From NCBI GenBank assembly GCA_012862575.1, contig BLSF01000013.1:620001-684000 (forward strand): 64,000 nt of DNA, given 5' to 3'. Source of the DNA: Parietichytrium sp. I65-24A. Lineage: Eukaryota; Sar; Bigyra; Thraustochytrida; Thraustochytriidae. The notes beneath the pieces are model-generated. The model had not been told where the DNA came from, ran no database searches, and saw only the letters and a program-made list of their open reading frames with translations. Position numbers and translations under genes: made by a program. This document shows, one piece after another, positions 50,801-61,447 of this stretch; within the stretch, counting starts at the first letter, position 1; every line of letters begins with the position of its first letter.

Positions 50801-51453
50801 AGGCTGTGAAAGAGAGGAATTCACAGCTCGAAACGCAGCTCCGAAGCCTACAATCTGAATTTGAATATGAGCTTCAGATGGCTGTGGAGGAGACGGCAGA
50901 GAAAACAACTCGAGCCTGGCGCAACGCGAACACTTCCGAAGTTGCAAATTGGAAGGACAAAGTCCAGCAGCTTGCGCAGCAGATTGAGCTTGAGAGAGAG
51001 AGGCACCAAGGAAGGGTTCGCGAGCTGGAGCTGCGAGTGGAGTTTGTGCAAGATCGCGCAAGGTCTGAAGCTGCAAGTGCAGCAGCAGAGACAGAGCGTC
51101 TCTACGCCACAAATGAGAAGCTAGTGAGATTCCTGAACAATGCAAAGCATACAGAGCCTGTCGAAGACTATGAGATGCGACACCGATCAGCTACTCCGAC
51201 GTCCATGTATGATCTGCAAATGGGTAGCCGGATTAGTAATCAGGTCGCAGAGTTGAGAGAAGCGTGCAGGTCGATTCCGACCTTACCAGGCACCCGGAAG
51301 CTTGGCAGTAGATACTTGGATTTAGATGCAATGGAACGTGAAGATGAGCTCATGTTTTCCAGAGCTGGAAAGCAAAGCAAGTTTTCCAGCCATGCGAGCA
51401 GTGATTATTACAACTCCGCCTCTTTTTTGAGTCGTAATAATTGGTATGAATAG
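47092..51453 (+). CDS. CEP164: CEP164-like WW-domain, poly-Glu and coiled-coil centriolar protein
   Basis: The product is 1453 residues. CEP164 is a distal-appendage protein that docks the mother centriole/basal body and recruits TTBK2 through its WW domain. Here the WW region is preceded by the CEP164-type helix: DEEYLWLARESLAAKLPPNW, then YFYSTKTGESVWEHPMDAEY, parallel to human ELMWLAREGIVAPLPGEW and [20 protein letters not shown]. After it come a disordered stretch and a long coiled coil (about residues 860-1350). Unlike human CEP164, where the WW is N-terminal, about 490 residues of nearly pure Glu/Asp precede it (nt ~47311-48790). Recurrent IVYE-type motifs are embedded in that tract. 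A basic N terminus (ARRKRARRKQKK) leads in. The ATG at 47092 is the first in frame. The WW homology is strong; true orthology is inferred. Confidence 0.85.
47311..48790 (+). repeat. GAA/GAG/GAC coding repeat tracts (poly-Glu) interrupted by IVYE-type motifs
   Basis: Long runs of GAA and GAG are split by a non-repetitive insert at about 47815-48170. A 60-bp unit at about 48358-48417 is duplicated almost exactly at 48418-48477, showing segmental duplication as well as slippage. Confidence 0.92.
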
Positions 51454-51804
51454 TAATTCTTGATTCAAAAAAATTAGAATGATTTGCACCAATAATTCAA
51501 TTCTTCGCGAGCTTCCGCCAAATCAGGTAACCAAGGTAATTCTGGCCGAGAGCAGAGACTAGGATACCTGTTGCGGCCGTCCGTCTGTGGCTAGGAGAAA
51601 ACGCGTGCAAAAGTCGTGAAGAAACTCCACCGTTGGAGAAAGTCTATTGAGCGCAGACTTTGGAGACGGGTCAACGAATCAGAAAATTTGACTTTTTGAA
51701 ACTGGAACGAAAATAGTGGCAATGGGTGTGGGCACGAACAGCTCGGCTGACCAAAAACTTGAACGGGTGAAACTAAATAAACATAAGAGGACACAAACCG
51801 CTGC
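51454..51804. other. short intergenic between convergent genes
   Basis: 351 bp holding the 3' ends of the CEP164-like gene and the TAZ gene. Nothing else seen. Confidence 0.6.
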
Positions 51805-53037
51805 TCATCTTTCCATGTACATATGCGAGCTCATGGAGCCTGAGTTTGGAGAGTCAAAGCCGTATACGTCTATCCCGTCCATGGGCAGATGTTCTTGTTT
51901 GACGCGCTTGCTTGGCGAGGGGCCGGAATGGCCTTCCCCAAATACAGGGCTGAAGCCCCCATCCTCCATGCGCATTGCAACTGGTGGTCCATTTGGAAAG
52001 TTGAGTTGATGAGGGGGCTTGTCAACATCGTCAGGGTCATGAGCGCGTTTGAGCGCGTTTCGAAGGCGTCTCTTCACTTTCTGCTCCTCTTTCTTTTCTT
52101 CAGCAATTGTCGCAGCTACGTACTTGGGAACAGGCAGAGAACGAGGTTTCTTCTTCATGAGCTGTACCTTGGGAGGCAGCTCGCTGCAAACTCTGCAACG
52201 CTTCGTCTCTGTCCATCTGCAACGCTTCAAATGCAGCATAAGCTCCTTAGAGGACTTGCAGCTTCCTTTGCCCTTGAATGCAAATGTGCAATGCTCATTC
52301 TCACACTCCATCATATGCTGGTACAATGCGCGGATCTCTGGATCACCGCCTGGCTGCTTGTGAGCAAGTAGAAGGGCAGCAAATGTCTGAATGATTCTCT
52401 TCTCCTTTGCAACCTCCCGTGGCCTGCGGTTCGTTTCGCGAGGTTTAACTCTCTTTCGAAGCATATCGTAAAAGAGACACAAGTTGCAAGACTCCTTACA
52501 GTTTTTGAGAATCTCCTTCTCCTGGAGTGTTTTGCGATGCTCGACGTAGGGCCTGATTACCTTGCATTTGCGAAAGGTGCAATTCAAATCATCGCATTGA
52601 GCGCAGTGATTCCATGCGTCAAGTGTGGACTTATTGATGTCTAAATTGTCACTTCCATCGTCATCATCATCATCGTCCTCCCCGTTTCCAGTGTCCATGA
52701 CCTCGTCGTCTCCCGGGGCTTGGGCGTCCTTGTCGTCAAACTGATCTTCCTCGCCATCATCGTCGTATTCGGCGTCCTCATCTTCCTCTTCTTCGGACTC
52801 GTCGTCAGAGTCTTGTCCATTGTCGCCCAGGCTCGCAACTGCAGCTTGCGACATTGCAAAGTCCACCAGCCTCGGCCCGCACACTCGAAGAAGCTCGGAA
52901 TGTACCATTTCTTGCGTCTCGAAAGACGGCGAGCTGATGAACCTCATGTACAGCCCATCGATGTACGCTTGGGCGGCGGGATCGGGGATGTGCTGCTTGA
53001 GCACCCCCACAAACATGTCCAACTGAGCTTTGTTCAT
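51805..53037 (-). CDS. TAZ-type zinc-finger protein
   Basis: The product is 410 residues. A conserved-looking N-terminal helical domain (LDMFVGVLKQHIPDPAAQAY, then FETQEMVHSELLRVCGPRLV) is followed by an acidic stretch and two TAZ-like fingers. Finger 1 is HCAQCDDLNCTFRKC...EHRKTL...NCKESCNLC. Finger 2 is HMMECENEHC...CKSSKELMLHLKRC...CRVC. TAZ fingers are the HCCC zinc modules of CBP/p300 that bind transcription-factor activation domains. No acetyltransferase, bromo or ZZ domain is present, so this is a stand-alone TAZ protein, perhaps a transcriptional adaptor. A Lys/Arg-rich tail (KKPRSLPVPKYVAA, KVKRRLRNALKRAH) could be a nuclear signal. The ATG at 53037 overlaps the stop of an upstream open frame (ATGA). 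Confidence 0.85.
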   Translation of the reverse strand: MNKAQLDMFVGVLKQHIPDPAAQAYIDGLYMRFISSPSFETQEMVHSELLRVCGPRLVDFAMSQAAVASLGDNGQDSDDESEEEEDEDAEYDDDGEEDQFDDKDAQAPGDDEVMDTGNGEDDDDDDDGSDNLDINKSTLDAWNHCAQCDDLNCTFRKCKVIRPYVEHRKTLQEKEILKNCKESCNLCLFYDMLRKRVKPRETNRRPREVAKEKRIIQTFAALLLAHKQPGGDPEIRALYQHMMECENEHCTFAFKGKGSCKSSKELMLHLKRCRWTETKRCRVCSELPPKVQLMKKKPRSLPVPKYVAATIAEEKKEEQKVKRRLRNALKRAHDPDDVDKPPHQLNFPNGPPVAMRMEDGGFSPVFGEGHSGPSPSKRVKQEHLPMDGIDVYGFDSPNSGSMSSHMYMER

Positions 53038-54217
53038 ATTCTTGTCAAAGGCGAAAAAGAATTCGCAAGTTCGTCCAACTGGGCAACCGCACGGTCTTCA
53101 GGGTAACAACAAGCGATCAAAGTGACATAAAACGCCGCCAACAGATTCTCAACGATTAATTTATCCAGAGAACAACGCACCAAATCAAAGAGCGCAAAAA
53201 GCAGCGCAGTTCGATACACGTTGTTGGTTGAGCACAATCCCAATGTGCCAACTGCACGCGCACCAGCAAAGAACAGCCTTGGCGTTTCGTTTGTGGGAAG
53301 TTCTATAATAACCCCTAGTCGTCGTTACGCGAATGAAAGTCCGCGTACACTTGCGCACACTTTGGGTGTCCCCACGTTCCGCCCATACAGTGAGCCGGGT
53401 CGGTCAAATCATGTAGGGGTCTGTCAGACGTTCCTAGTCCTAGTGGATTTTGCCAGAGGTGTGCAGAGACAGAGTGTGCACGAGAACAAAGAGCTGTTCT
53501 GTAGAACATTCTTCATTCATCCCGGTTCTTGATCCGGTTCTTGTGTCAGGAACCCGGAAAGTCGGAAGACATTGCGTGCGACGTTGATTGAGAGTGTGAG
53601 AACAAGAAAAGTTGAGTTGAGCGAGGGAAACGAATGCGCAGAAGGTAGCAAATCGTGTGAAATTGGTTCGCACTGGGCTCCTCGGCTCACTGTAGAAGAG
53701 CTCAGGCCCACCGATGTCAGCCAGGTCTCAGGGAGAGAGTGAGCAAGAATGAGCTCTCCTTCTCTCTCTTCGCCCGCCCTCTCTTCCCTTCTCTTCCGTT
53801 CCTTTCCGCTCTCTTCACTATCTTCGCTCTTTCGAAGATTGCTTCGCACGAATTTAATTAGTAAATTCAAGTTCTCTTGCAGGCCAACGCCAAGGCCTCT
53901 GTCTCATTTTGTTCTTGAAACACTATTGATTGAACATCAGCTCTTGGAAAGTTGACATAAGCTCATGCCAAGTGCACAGTAACAGTAGCTAGTGCCGAGA
54001 AGAAAATGCACGGGTTTACGTGCATGAATAAGGTAAACAATAGGGCACACACCTTTTGTTGGGAAGAAGGTATGCACGAATGGTGGCCAGGTGTTAGGTG
54101 AAGTGGTAAGGTGGGCGCTCGTGCATGCATCGGCTGGGGAAGAGAGGAGGAGAGGGAAGGAGAGAAAGCATTTCGCCATGTTGACGAAATTGACGAAGAT
54201 TGGAGAAGATGGTGACA
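53038..54217. other. upstream region of the TAZ gene with an open frame running into its start
   Basis: A minus-strand frame open from 53243 to 53034 (no ATG) reads as helical protein (YRTALLFALFDLVRCSLDKL, then LDELANSFSPLTRI). Its TGA overlaps the TAZ ATG by two bases. It may be an exon, an upstream reading frame or chance. The rest (53250-54217) shows no gene. A TC-rich tract lies at 53747-53835. Confidence 0.4.
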
Positions 54218-54723
54218 CTAAGCTATGCGCCAATGAAAGAATGAAAGCGGCCGGTCTCCGTGTTGGTCGCTGCTGGAGAGGGTTGTGAAGTTGAGAGATG
54301 AGTTTAGGCCACGCTCTGAGAGCGCGCCATCATGTGCCATTTCATCCATTCGTCCGTCCATCAAGTCGTGCCCAATTCGCGTCTTTAGTTTCACGATGTG
54401 GTCGGCGCTCATGAACAAGCGCTGACGATTGGTAAAGCTGGCAAAGTCGTAAAAGGGCTTGAGATAGCCTCGGTTCCATTTCGGCTGTTCCCACCTCGTG
54501 TACGCCGCAACCAATTCGCAGAGATGCGTATTGGCTCCAGAGATCTCCAATGGCCCGCGACCAAGCATTAAGAATTTTCCTGCTTCCTGCTACAGCCTCA
54601 ACGAGTTGGGCGATTGGGCGACCGTCAAGGAGGAGTCGATTTGGGAGGAAGACTCCATAAGACTCCACTCACAGCCAGTAAGTTTCTCCCATCAAGTCTC
54701 TTGATTGATTGACGCAAATTCAT
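54218..54723 (-). CDS. short spliced orphan gene
   Basis: The product is 140 residues from exons 54673-54723 and 54218-54589. The 83-bp phase-0 intron (GTGAGT donor, CTGTAG acceptor) joins MNLRQSIKRLDGRNLLA to QEAGKFLMLGRGPLEISG. The rest includes LCELVAAYTRWEQPKWNRGY, LKPFYDFASFTNRQRLFMSA and KLKTRIGHDLMDGRMDEMAH, well-composed globular sequence, then a Ser-rich tail. I do not recognise the family. Without the intron only the second exon appears as an open frame and starts at an internal Met. The start lies 698 bp from the divergent deacetylase gene. Confidence 0.6.
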
Positions 54724-55421
54724 CGCTCTCTCTTCGTTTATCTTCGTTCGCTTGCGTGTTGCGATGTGTTGCGTCTGACTTTAGTAACTCAGACTGTTCT
54801 GACTGTGTGAGAGACCGGTATCAGTACAGTTGATGTCGAGTACTAGTAGTGAGTAAAAGTAGTGGGAGAAAAGTGGCGCGCCATTCATCGGTGCAGGAAA
54901 AACTGAGATGGAGAAGAGACTCATCCAGAGTCTGATGATGAGTAAGTCTCGAGGAAACGACTCACGAATGAGGCTGTGAGACGACTTGGAATAAGTTACT
55001 TGGAACCATTTGCACGCAGGTAGAGACTGAGGCGATGTCGAGACCGACATGTGAGGAGCTGTAGTACGAGCCCGGACACACATCTGTACAAATCAGCTTA
55101 GTGCTCACGCCGGCACCGAGTTGGGCTCTTAGTTTCCGCCATATGTAGGGCTGGACAGCACCAAGTGTAATGAGTGGAGTCGCGCATTACACGGGAATGT
55201 GTACTATCAGATACTGACTTCGTAACTCCTTTTTGCATCTCTTTACGCGCGCCGGCATTGCATTGGGAGGAATCGTGTTTCTCTCTTTGCAGTGCGGCGA
55301 AGGTGCAAGAAGCTCTCCGCAGTCGCCAAACTCTTGTCGAAACTCAAGTGGGTTGTGCAGGGCGAGGGTGCTCTCTGCTTTGCGACAGGCCTTTGGTTTG
55401 CACAAAGTCGCGGGGCTCAAA
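54724..55421. promoter_or_regulatory. bidirectional intergenic region
   Basis: Sequence between the divergent orphan and deacetylase starts. A frame in phase with the deacetylase start extends upstream to 55233 but lacks a signal peptide, so the ATG at 55422 is preferred. No other gene seen. Confidence 0.4.
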
Positions 55422-58400
55422 ATGCGTGGCCTTTTCACGAACGCTGCTGCGCTGCTAGGCGTGGCGCAATGTGTGGCGTTGTCGAGCGCAATGAAGATCG
55501 ATGGAAGCATCGACGACTGGGCAGATGAAACACATCGTCTGCACCCAGGGTACTGGCTAGAGGCAAGCGCAACAGGGCCAAAGCTGTACGGCAAGGTGGA
55601 GTCGAGCAAGTATTGGTTTTACTTGCGGCCACAGCAGGAGGCGACCATGTTGCTGCCAAGCATCATATGGCTCAACACTGATTTGAACGTGGAGACTGGA
55701 ACGGCGCAGTCTGGCTTTACGCCAGATGGGTTTGAGGCGTACATACAAATTGACGTCGGGGCGGCTCCAGCACTCTACTCAGGTTGCGGGCCAGCGGTAA
55801 GTTTCACCCTTTTAAAATATCGGAAACAACATCTGTGTTCTTGTCACTTACCTCGAGGAGCTTTGTTCATGGGATGGAAAAGACTGGTGATGAATCTTGC
55901 CGCACTTTGCTTTACACATTCAAAGAGACCGAGTACGCTCATGTTTCTTCGACATTTGGCGTAGAGCTTTGCATTGGGCAGAGCACCTTGAAATCAGCGC
56001 TTGGTACCTCCGTTGGCGACCTGGAAGTAGCCGTGCAAATTCAGGGCTTGGTAGATGGCGCTTGGGTTGTTGAGGTGGGCCCGCAGTATTATTTTAACTA
56101 TTACCCGTTGTACGCCGACTTGGAGACGCATCTCGGGGCCAGCTGCACCAACAAAAAGTCGTCCACAGAAATCCGCGGAGCAGTAGTATACTCGACGACT
56201 GCAGAGGAGACCTTCTTTGACGATCACGCGTACATGCAACTGTTCACTGGTCTGCAGAGCCAGCTCTACCAGGCAGGAATTCCCCATGATTTGCTCACAT
56301 TGAGCTCTCTCAGCGACCCTCAAAACGCCTGCAAGTACGATCTCATCATGTTGCCATTCGAGAGATACGGAGATGCGTCTTCCATCTTCGCAGCTAGGAA
56401 GTCGATATTTCTGTTGTCGCAAGTTTACGGAGTAGGTTTTATTACCGCCGAGGACTTTTACACAAGCAAGTCCAGTGACGAAAGCCCGCTTCCTGGCGAT
56501 CCATACTTTTCTATGGTGACCTTGCTCGGTTTGGAAGAAGGGCTTCCTGCGGCTGCCAACACTGTGTCGACAATCATCAAGGTCGCTGACAACAGCAGCA
56601 TCTTCGGTGGTATGAATATTGGCGATACTCTGATGGAGACAGACCTTGCTGGTACTGCCGTTGCCATGTACGTGCCGGTGGCTGGTTCGAGCTTCTCTGT
56701 GACCACGGTCGCGAACCAGGAGATCACGTTGACCGCGGGAGCGACGTCAGAGTCCCATGGCTCTATTTACGTCTCTCAGATTGAGAGCAACAATTTTGGC
56801 CGGAAAAGCGGGCCCATGGTGCACTTCTCAACTCGAGGAGTGATGGCAAACGGCTATATGGCGTGGCGCGCAGCTCAGTGGCTCCTGTTGCAATCGAAGA
56901 GCACGCCGATTTCGTTCTCTTTGCAGCTGAGCCGACAGGATTCAATCTTCGTGTCTCGCTGCGATGTCGACCAGTCTTCATTTAATGAAGAAGCAAAACT
57001 ACTGGAGCCTGCTCTTCTCAGTGAAGCAATCACCCCGTGGTACAACGACTACAACTTTGTGGCAACTTACTACATCAATATCGGCAACGACAAATCTGAA
57101 GGACAGTACACTGACTGGAGCTGGGCAGTCCCTTTTTACAAAAAGTTCATTGCTTTGGAAAACGAAATCGGAAGTCATTCATATACGCACCCCCACAACA
57201 TCAACGATGCCTCCGTAAATCTGGCTTTCGAGTTCAACAAGGCTCAGTCTGTTATCAAGTCCAAATTCAAGCTTTCAAGGCTTGGAACGGCACAGCCTGG
57301 CGCGGGGGAGAACCTGGCAACTGCAAAGAAGCTGGAACCGTACTTTGAGACAACCTATTACTCTGGAGGCTATGCTTCCGCCAACGCTGGGTACCCCGGT
57401 GCATTTGGATACATGTACCCTGGGTCTGAAATGGTGTATATTGCCCCGAATATGCAGTTCGACTTTGTCTTTGAGTACTACAATGTGACTGCAGCCGACG
57501 CGGAGCTTTTCTGGGCCAAGCAGTGGGCAGAGGGAACGCGCCTGTCCAAGCAATTCATTGCCCACTTCCCGTGGCACGACTATGGCCCTCTGGACTACGA
57601 CTCAGATATGGTGTCTATCGGCACTCACGGGGTATACACCAAGGAGATGTTTGAAAACACCATCAAGCTGGCATACGAAGACAACACCGAGTTCATCACT
57701 GGCATGATTTTTCATGATCGCATTCGCGCGTTTACAGCATCTTCGCTCTACGTGGACGTCATCTCGGAGTCGCTCGTGAAGGTTCAGGTCAGCAGTAGCA
57801 AGGCGTACAAGTATGCATTGGCAGGCATGGCACTGTGGCTGGTGGACCCTTCCTCTACCAAGCAGATCGCTGCGGTCAGTAACTGGTATGCGTTTTCCAA
57901 AGACCGAATGTTTCTTCCAAAGAATGGTGGTACTTTTCTGGTTACTTTGTCCGACGGGGAGCCTGCTTCGCTGCCCACCCGTATCGTCAGCGTTCCCATG
58001 CGGATGACGCTCACCGCTGTTGCCGGAACTGGGGTCTACTTGACTGCGAAGATGTCTGGCCGAGGAACCATGGAATTAGAACTCGCTACTTCTGTGACCC
58101 CATACTCGGTTGGCGTGACCGCCTCTGGAAGTGTTGAGATCGACTGGACGACCAACAAAGTCAAAGTTACTTTTGACAGCGTTGACGATCATTGGGTGAA
58201 AGTTGGGACAGCTCCTCCCACCAAAAAGCCCACGATGGCGCCGACCAATTATCCATCCAAGGCCCCGACTCCCTTCCCAACCATAGCTACCTGCCCAACC
58301 ACGTGCCCAAGCGGAAAGACTAGCCCCGATTTGCAAGAAGGTTTTGGTGTGGAGGAAAGCATTTGCACAGAAAGTATCTCCTTCAAGTACAAGAACGTCA

Positions 58401-58684
58401 AGAAGTTATCGCTTTGTGGCTGCAACCTGAAGCTGTCTGGAAGTATAGACTACACCAAGAAGCACTCCTCGGTGGACACAAAAATCGCCTGTCCAGACTT
58501 GTACAAAAGCGAGCAAACAGATGCGCTTCCGAGGGTTTGCCAGCAAATCTGCACCTTCTTTTCAAAGTGCGACGCGTGGGTGTTTGATCGTGACGATGGC
58601 GTCTGCTACTTTTACGCGTGTGGCAAGAAGCCTACCTTCACTGAGTGGTCCAGCAACCACATCACCGGCGAGCGTTGCGCTTAA
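55422..58684 (+). CDS. secreted Agd3-like polysaccharide deacetylase with CBM9-like and PAN-like ends
   Basis: The product is 1058 residues from exons 55422-55796 and 55883-58684 (86-bp phase-0 intron, GTAAGT...AAAAG). It starts with a signal peptide (MRGLFTNAAALLGVAQCVAL). A carbohydrate-binding CBM9-like unit follows (MKIDGSIDDWADE, FTPDGFEAYIQID), completed across the splice by TGDESCRTLLYTF. A middle domain (AVVYSTTAEETFFDD, YQAGIPHDLLTLSS) resembles fungal Agd3. The deacetylase barrel carries the HxxxH metal motif in GSHSYTHPHNIN (residues ~555-566) and a late HFPWHDYGPLDY. Agd3-type (CE18) enzymes remove acetyl groups from amino-sugar exopolysaccharide. A Pro-Thr linker (KKPTMAPTNYPSKAP) leads to a PAN/apple-like cysteine domain at the C terminus. 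It probably acts outside the cell. The exact substrate is unknown. Confidence 0.85.
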
Positions 58685-59273
58685 TTTGACAGCGTTGCAC
58701 TCTGAATTTTACGTGATCAGCATACTAAATAATACCCATAACAAAAGCTTTTCCCCGAATGCATGATTCGTTCGGCTTGACTCACCTTTGTGAATTGTGT
58801 TTTGGACACTCTGGAGCTTGTATGTAAAATCTTCATGCCCGAGATGCTATAGCTAGTACTGACGTCTCAGATGAACAAGGACAAGGGCAAATCAGTAGGG
58901 CCAAAGATGCTCAGAGATAGCCAGAGGGTCCACACGAGACGAGGGTCTTGAGACAATCGCGGTTTGGCGTCGTGTTTCGTCTTTTTGAGATGCGTTCAGC
59001 CAAAGAAGAGGGAGCAAGGAGAGGGCAACACCAAGCGCTGCTGACACAGACATGAGGTTGGGCGGCGCGATGGATTGGATACCGTTTATTTTACAGAGCT
59101 CCAAGGCGTCAAGGCTCTTTTGTGGAAAAATGAGTGAGTTTCTACGGAGTTGTGATATTGCATCTTTTTTTAAGTTGAAGTGGATTGGCGCATTTGAAAA
59201 TATGGTTGGAACTGCCAGTTTCTGAAGAATTGACAGCCGTTCTCAGTCATCTGAAGTCTGGAGTAATAACCAA
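58685..59273. other. intergenic with a weak small-ORF candidate
   Basis: On the minus strand 58892-59053 could encode 53 residues with a hydrophobic helix (AALGVALSLLPLLWL) followed by a polar tail. There is no family match or splice support, so it is only noted. Nothing else seen. Confidence 0.35.
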
Positions 59274-60017
59274 CTACGAGAATCTGTTCAGAACATCGAG
59301 AAAGTCATGAAGCGCGTCTACAAAAGACACCTCCTCTTGCAGATAATCGCGTGGTGCTCCAACTTTATTTCGAAAGTGCTGTAAAACCACTTTTTGAAAA
59401 TCTTGCACCTTAGAAAGATGAGATTCGAAAGTCTTTTCATTCTTCCTCCTCAAAACCCTCGATTTGCACAACTTGTCGTTGAATTTTCTCGAAAGCTTTT
59501 CCCAAAAGCACATTCTAATTTTTTCCAAGTTGCCCATTCCTCCAGCTTTTTTGTAACCGACATAGAGCAGCACGAAGAAGTCCCAAAATAATTCTCCTCT
59601 CCGTGCCCGAGGCTTTTCTTTTTCAATAAGACCCAACGGCAAATCACACGTCTTTTTAAGCTCGTCAATTGTTCCGATTCCCCCCTTTCCTTCGCTGGCA
59701 ACAAATGCCATGCAGAAGATTAAATTCTCTGCATGTTTCAAGAACACATCTTGGAAGTTGAGGTATGCGATACTATGTTTTCCAACGTCCTTCATGTTAA
59801 CCCTGTCATCCAACACACTGTGAAGGAACTCGTGACCCTTCGAGTGGGCGATCAGGCAATTGAACATATGAAGCTGATGCCCTTCAGAAATTGGAAGCAA
59901 ACGTAGCACCTCACGGGAATCCGTTGTAGCCCATTCTTCCTGCTCTGGATTATTCACACCTACCTGGCTATCGCCTTCCATAATTGGTGGGTCCATGAGA
60001 CCTTCATTTTGGGCCAT
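59274..60017 (-). CDS. orphan helical protein
   Basis: The product is 247 residues from the first in-frame ATG (MAQNEGLMDPPIMEGDSQVG). After an acidic N terminus it is an all-helical, Lys- and Phe-rich protein: LLPISEGHQLHMFNCLIAHS, FWDFFVLLYVGYKKAGGMG, CFWEKLSRKFNDKLCKSRVL, FQKVVLQHFRNKVG. No signal peptide, membrane helix or catalytic motif is evident, and I do not recognise the family. It is slightly AT-richer than its neighbours. Its start faces that of the MAPEG gene 953 bp away. Confidence 0.6.
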   Translation of the reverse strand: MAQNEGLMDPPIMEGDSQVGVNNPEQEEWATTDSREVLRLLPISEGHQLHMFNCLIAHSKGHEFLHSVLDDRVNMKDVGKHSIAYLNFQDVFLKHAENLIFCMAFVASEGKGGIGTIDELKKTCDLPLGLIEKEKPRARRGELFWDFFVLLYVGYKKAGGMGNLEKIRMCFWEKLSRKFNDKLCKSRVLRRKNEKTFESHLSKVQDFQKVVLQHFRNKVGAPRDYLQEEVSFVDALHDFLDVLNRFS

Positions 60018-60970
60018 TGTGCTTTTCACAGCCCAGAGACCTCGAGGCTTGCTTTCTTTCACGTGGCAGATCTTCCTCCGATCAACAGGCTTGCCTTTCC
60101 CTTTCGCTGATTGACACTTTACTCCTCAACTCCAGAGACGGTGCTTCCCCTTTCCGCCTAGCAAGCAATTTTTCCGCGAGAAGTGTCCACACCTGCAGGT
60201 CGGCGCGCCGCGCACCCACTGCTTGTCATCTTTCACCATGCTGACCGAACGAACTGAAGAACCGTCTATTATTATAATATAATTATAATCACCATATATA
60301 TATATGCCCGGAACGTGCTTATAGATAAGCATTCACAGGGGGGCGGGGAAAAGGGGGGAAAACATTATTACGAATACTCTTTTCCCTTGGTCTTCAGACG
60401 TAGCCATATCAAACCTACTTAATACTTCATTACAAGCCTCTGTAAATTATCAGAACAGCCAACCCACAAAGACCAACGAGCCTCGGATTAAGGTACTAGG
60501 ATTACCCCCTCCCACTTTTCAAATATATATTATTATTCGCCTTCGCCAACGTATTATTGCGAAAAAAGACGATGGCCAAGATTCATTGTGAAGACGATTC
60601 TCTCAACTGCTATTGAACTCGTCTTCTCGGACCCAGTCAAGCTGCGTGGCAAAGTCAGTGGACTCGGTCTTTCCTCATACATGTCACATGAAGAAGAAAT
60701 GTCCTTACGATAAACCCACAGAACCCACGGCCAGAAATAAAGACAAGACAGAAGAGAAAGAAAGAGAAGTGAGTCAGAACCGATTGAGAGATATTATTTA
60801 TCTCAGCTGAGTGAATGATGGTGAATGGCCAGTTAGGGTAGCTTGCTACCTAGCTGTGTACGAAGGCGTGTTCGTGTTAAACGTGTTAACCACGACACGA
60901 GAGACACGAGAGCCTCAGTGCGTTGCATTGCCTGTGAGTTCGAGACACAGTCGAGATATCCCATACTGCA
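60018..60970. other. intergenic between divergent genes, AT-rich core
   Basis: Contains a TATTATTATAATATAATTATA / TATATATATA core at 60266-60306, C- and G-runs nearby, and an AAGAGAAAGAAAGAGAAG purine tract at about 60751-60770 upstream of the MAPEG gene. No gene supported. Confidence 0.5.
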
Positions 60971-61447
60971 ATGCCGCCGTCAACCAGCGTCAAGGTGTAC
61001 GTGGCGTGCAGCTCGGTGCTGTACCTCAAGTTTCTACTCGTGACGGGCATCCAGGGCGGCAAGAGCTTCAAGGCGGGCGGGAGGTCGCCAGAAGATGTTT
61101 ACTTTATAAAGTCCATTCCTGGCAAGCCAGTTTCCCAAAGGTTTGGGCTGGACGGCACGGACAACGCCAAGGTACTCAAGGCTCGCGAGGTGGAGACGAG
61201 GTGGAAGCGTATCGTGCAGAATGACCTCGAGTCCATTCCCATCGCGCTAGCAGTGTTTGGAGGCGGAATCATGGCTGGAGCGAACCCTCGGCTGCACTGT
61301 GGTGCCATGATCACCTACACGATAGCTCGGTGCATGCACAGCTATGCATATGCCCACGAGATGCAGCCTGCGCGAGGAATTTGCTGGGCGATCGGTGTCT
61401 TGGCAACTCTTGCCGGTGCGGGTGGCGCTCTGAGAGCTGTTCTCTGA
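60971..61447 (+). CDS. MAPEG-family membrane glutathione S-transferase (MGST1/mPGES-1 type)
   Basis: The product is 158 residues. MAPEG enzymes are four-helix trimeric membrane proteins that conjugate or isomerise lipophilic substrates with glutathione. The family signature is present: VETRWKRIVQNDLESIPIAL, carrying the Arg/Asn-Asp-Leu-Glu motif, and IARCMHSYAYAHEMQPARGI on the third helix with the expected Arg, His and Tyr positions. Hydrophobic segments lie at the N terminus (VYVACSSVLYLKFLLVTG), after the NDLES motif, and at the C terminus (GICWAIGVLATLAGAGGAL). Length (about 155 residues) fits MGST1/PTGES. The exact subtype is not decided. Confidence 0.9.
   Translation: MPPSTSVKVYVACSSVLYLKFLLVTGIQGGKSFKAGGRSPEDVYFIKSIPGKPVSQRFGLDGTDNAKVLKAREVETRWKRIVQNDLESIPIALAVFGGGIMAGANPRLHCGAMITYTIARCMHSYAYAHEMQPARGICWAIGVLATLAGAGGALRAVL

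Noticed and set aside
58892-59053. 53-codon minus-strand frame with a hydrophobic helix
   Set aside because: Possible small membrane protein, but no homology, leader or splice evidence; kept only as a note in the intergenic entry.
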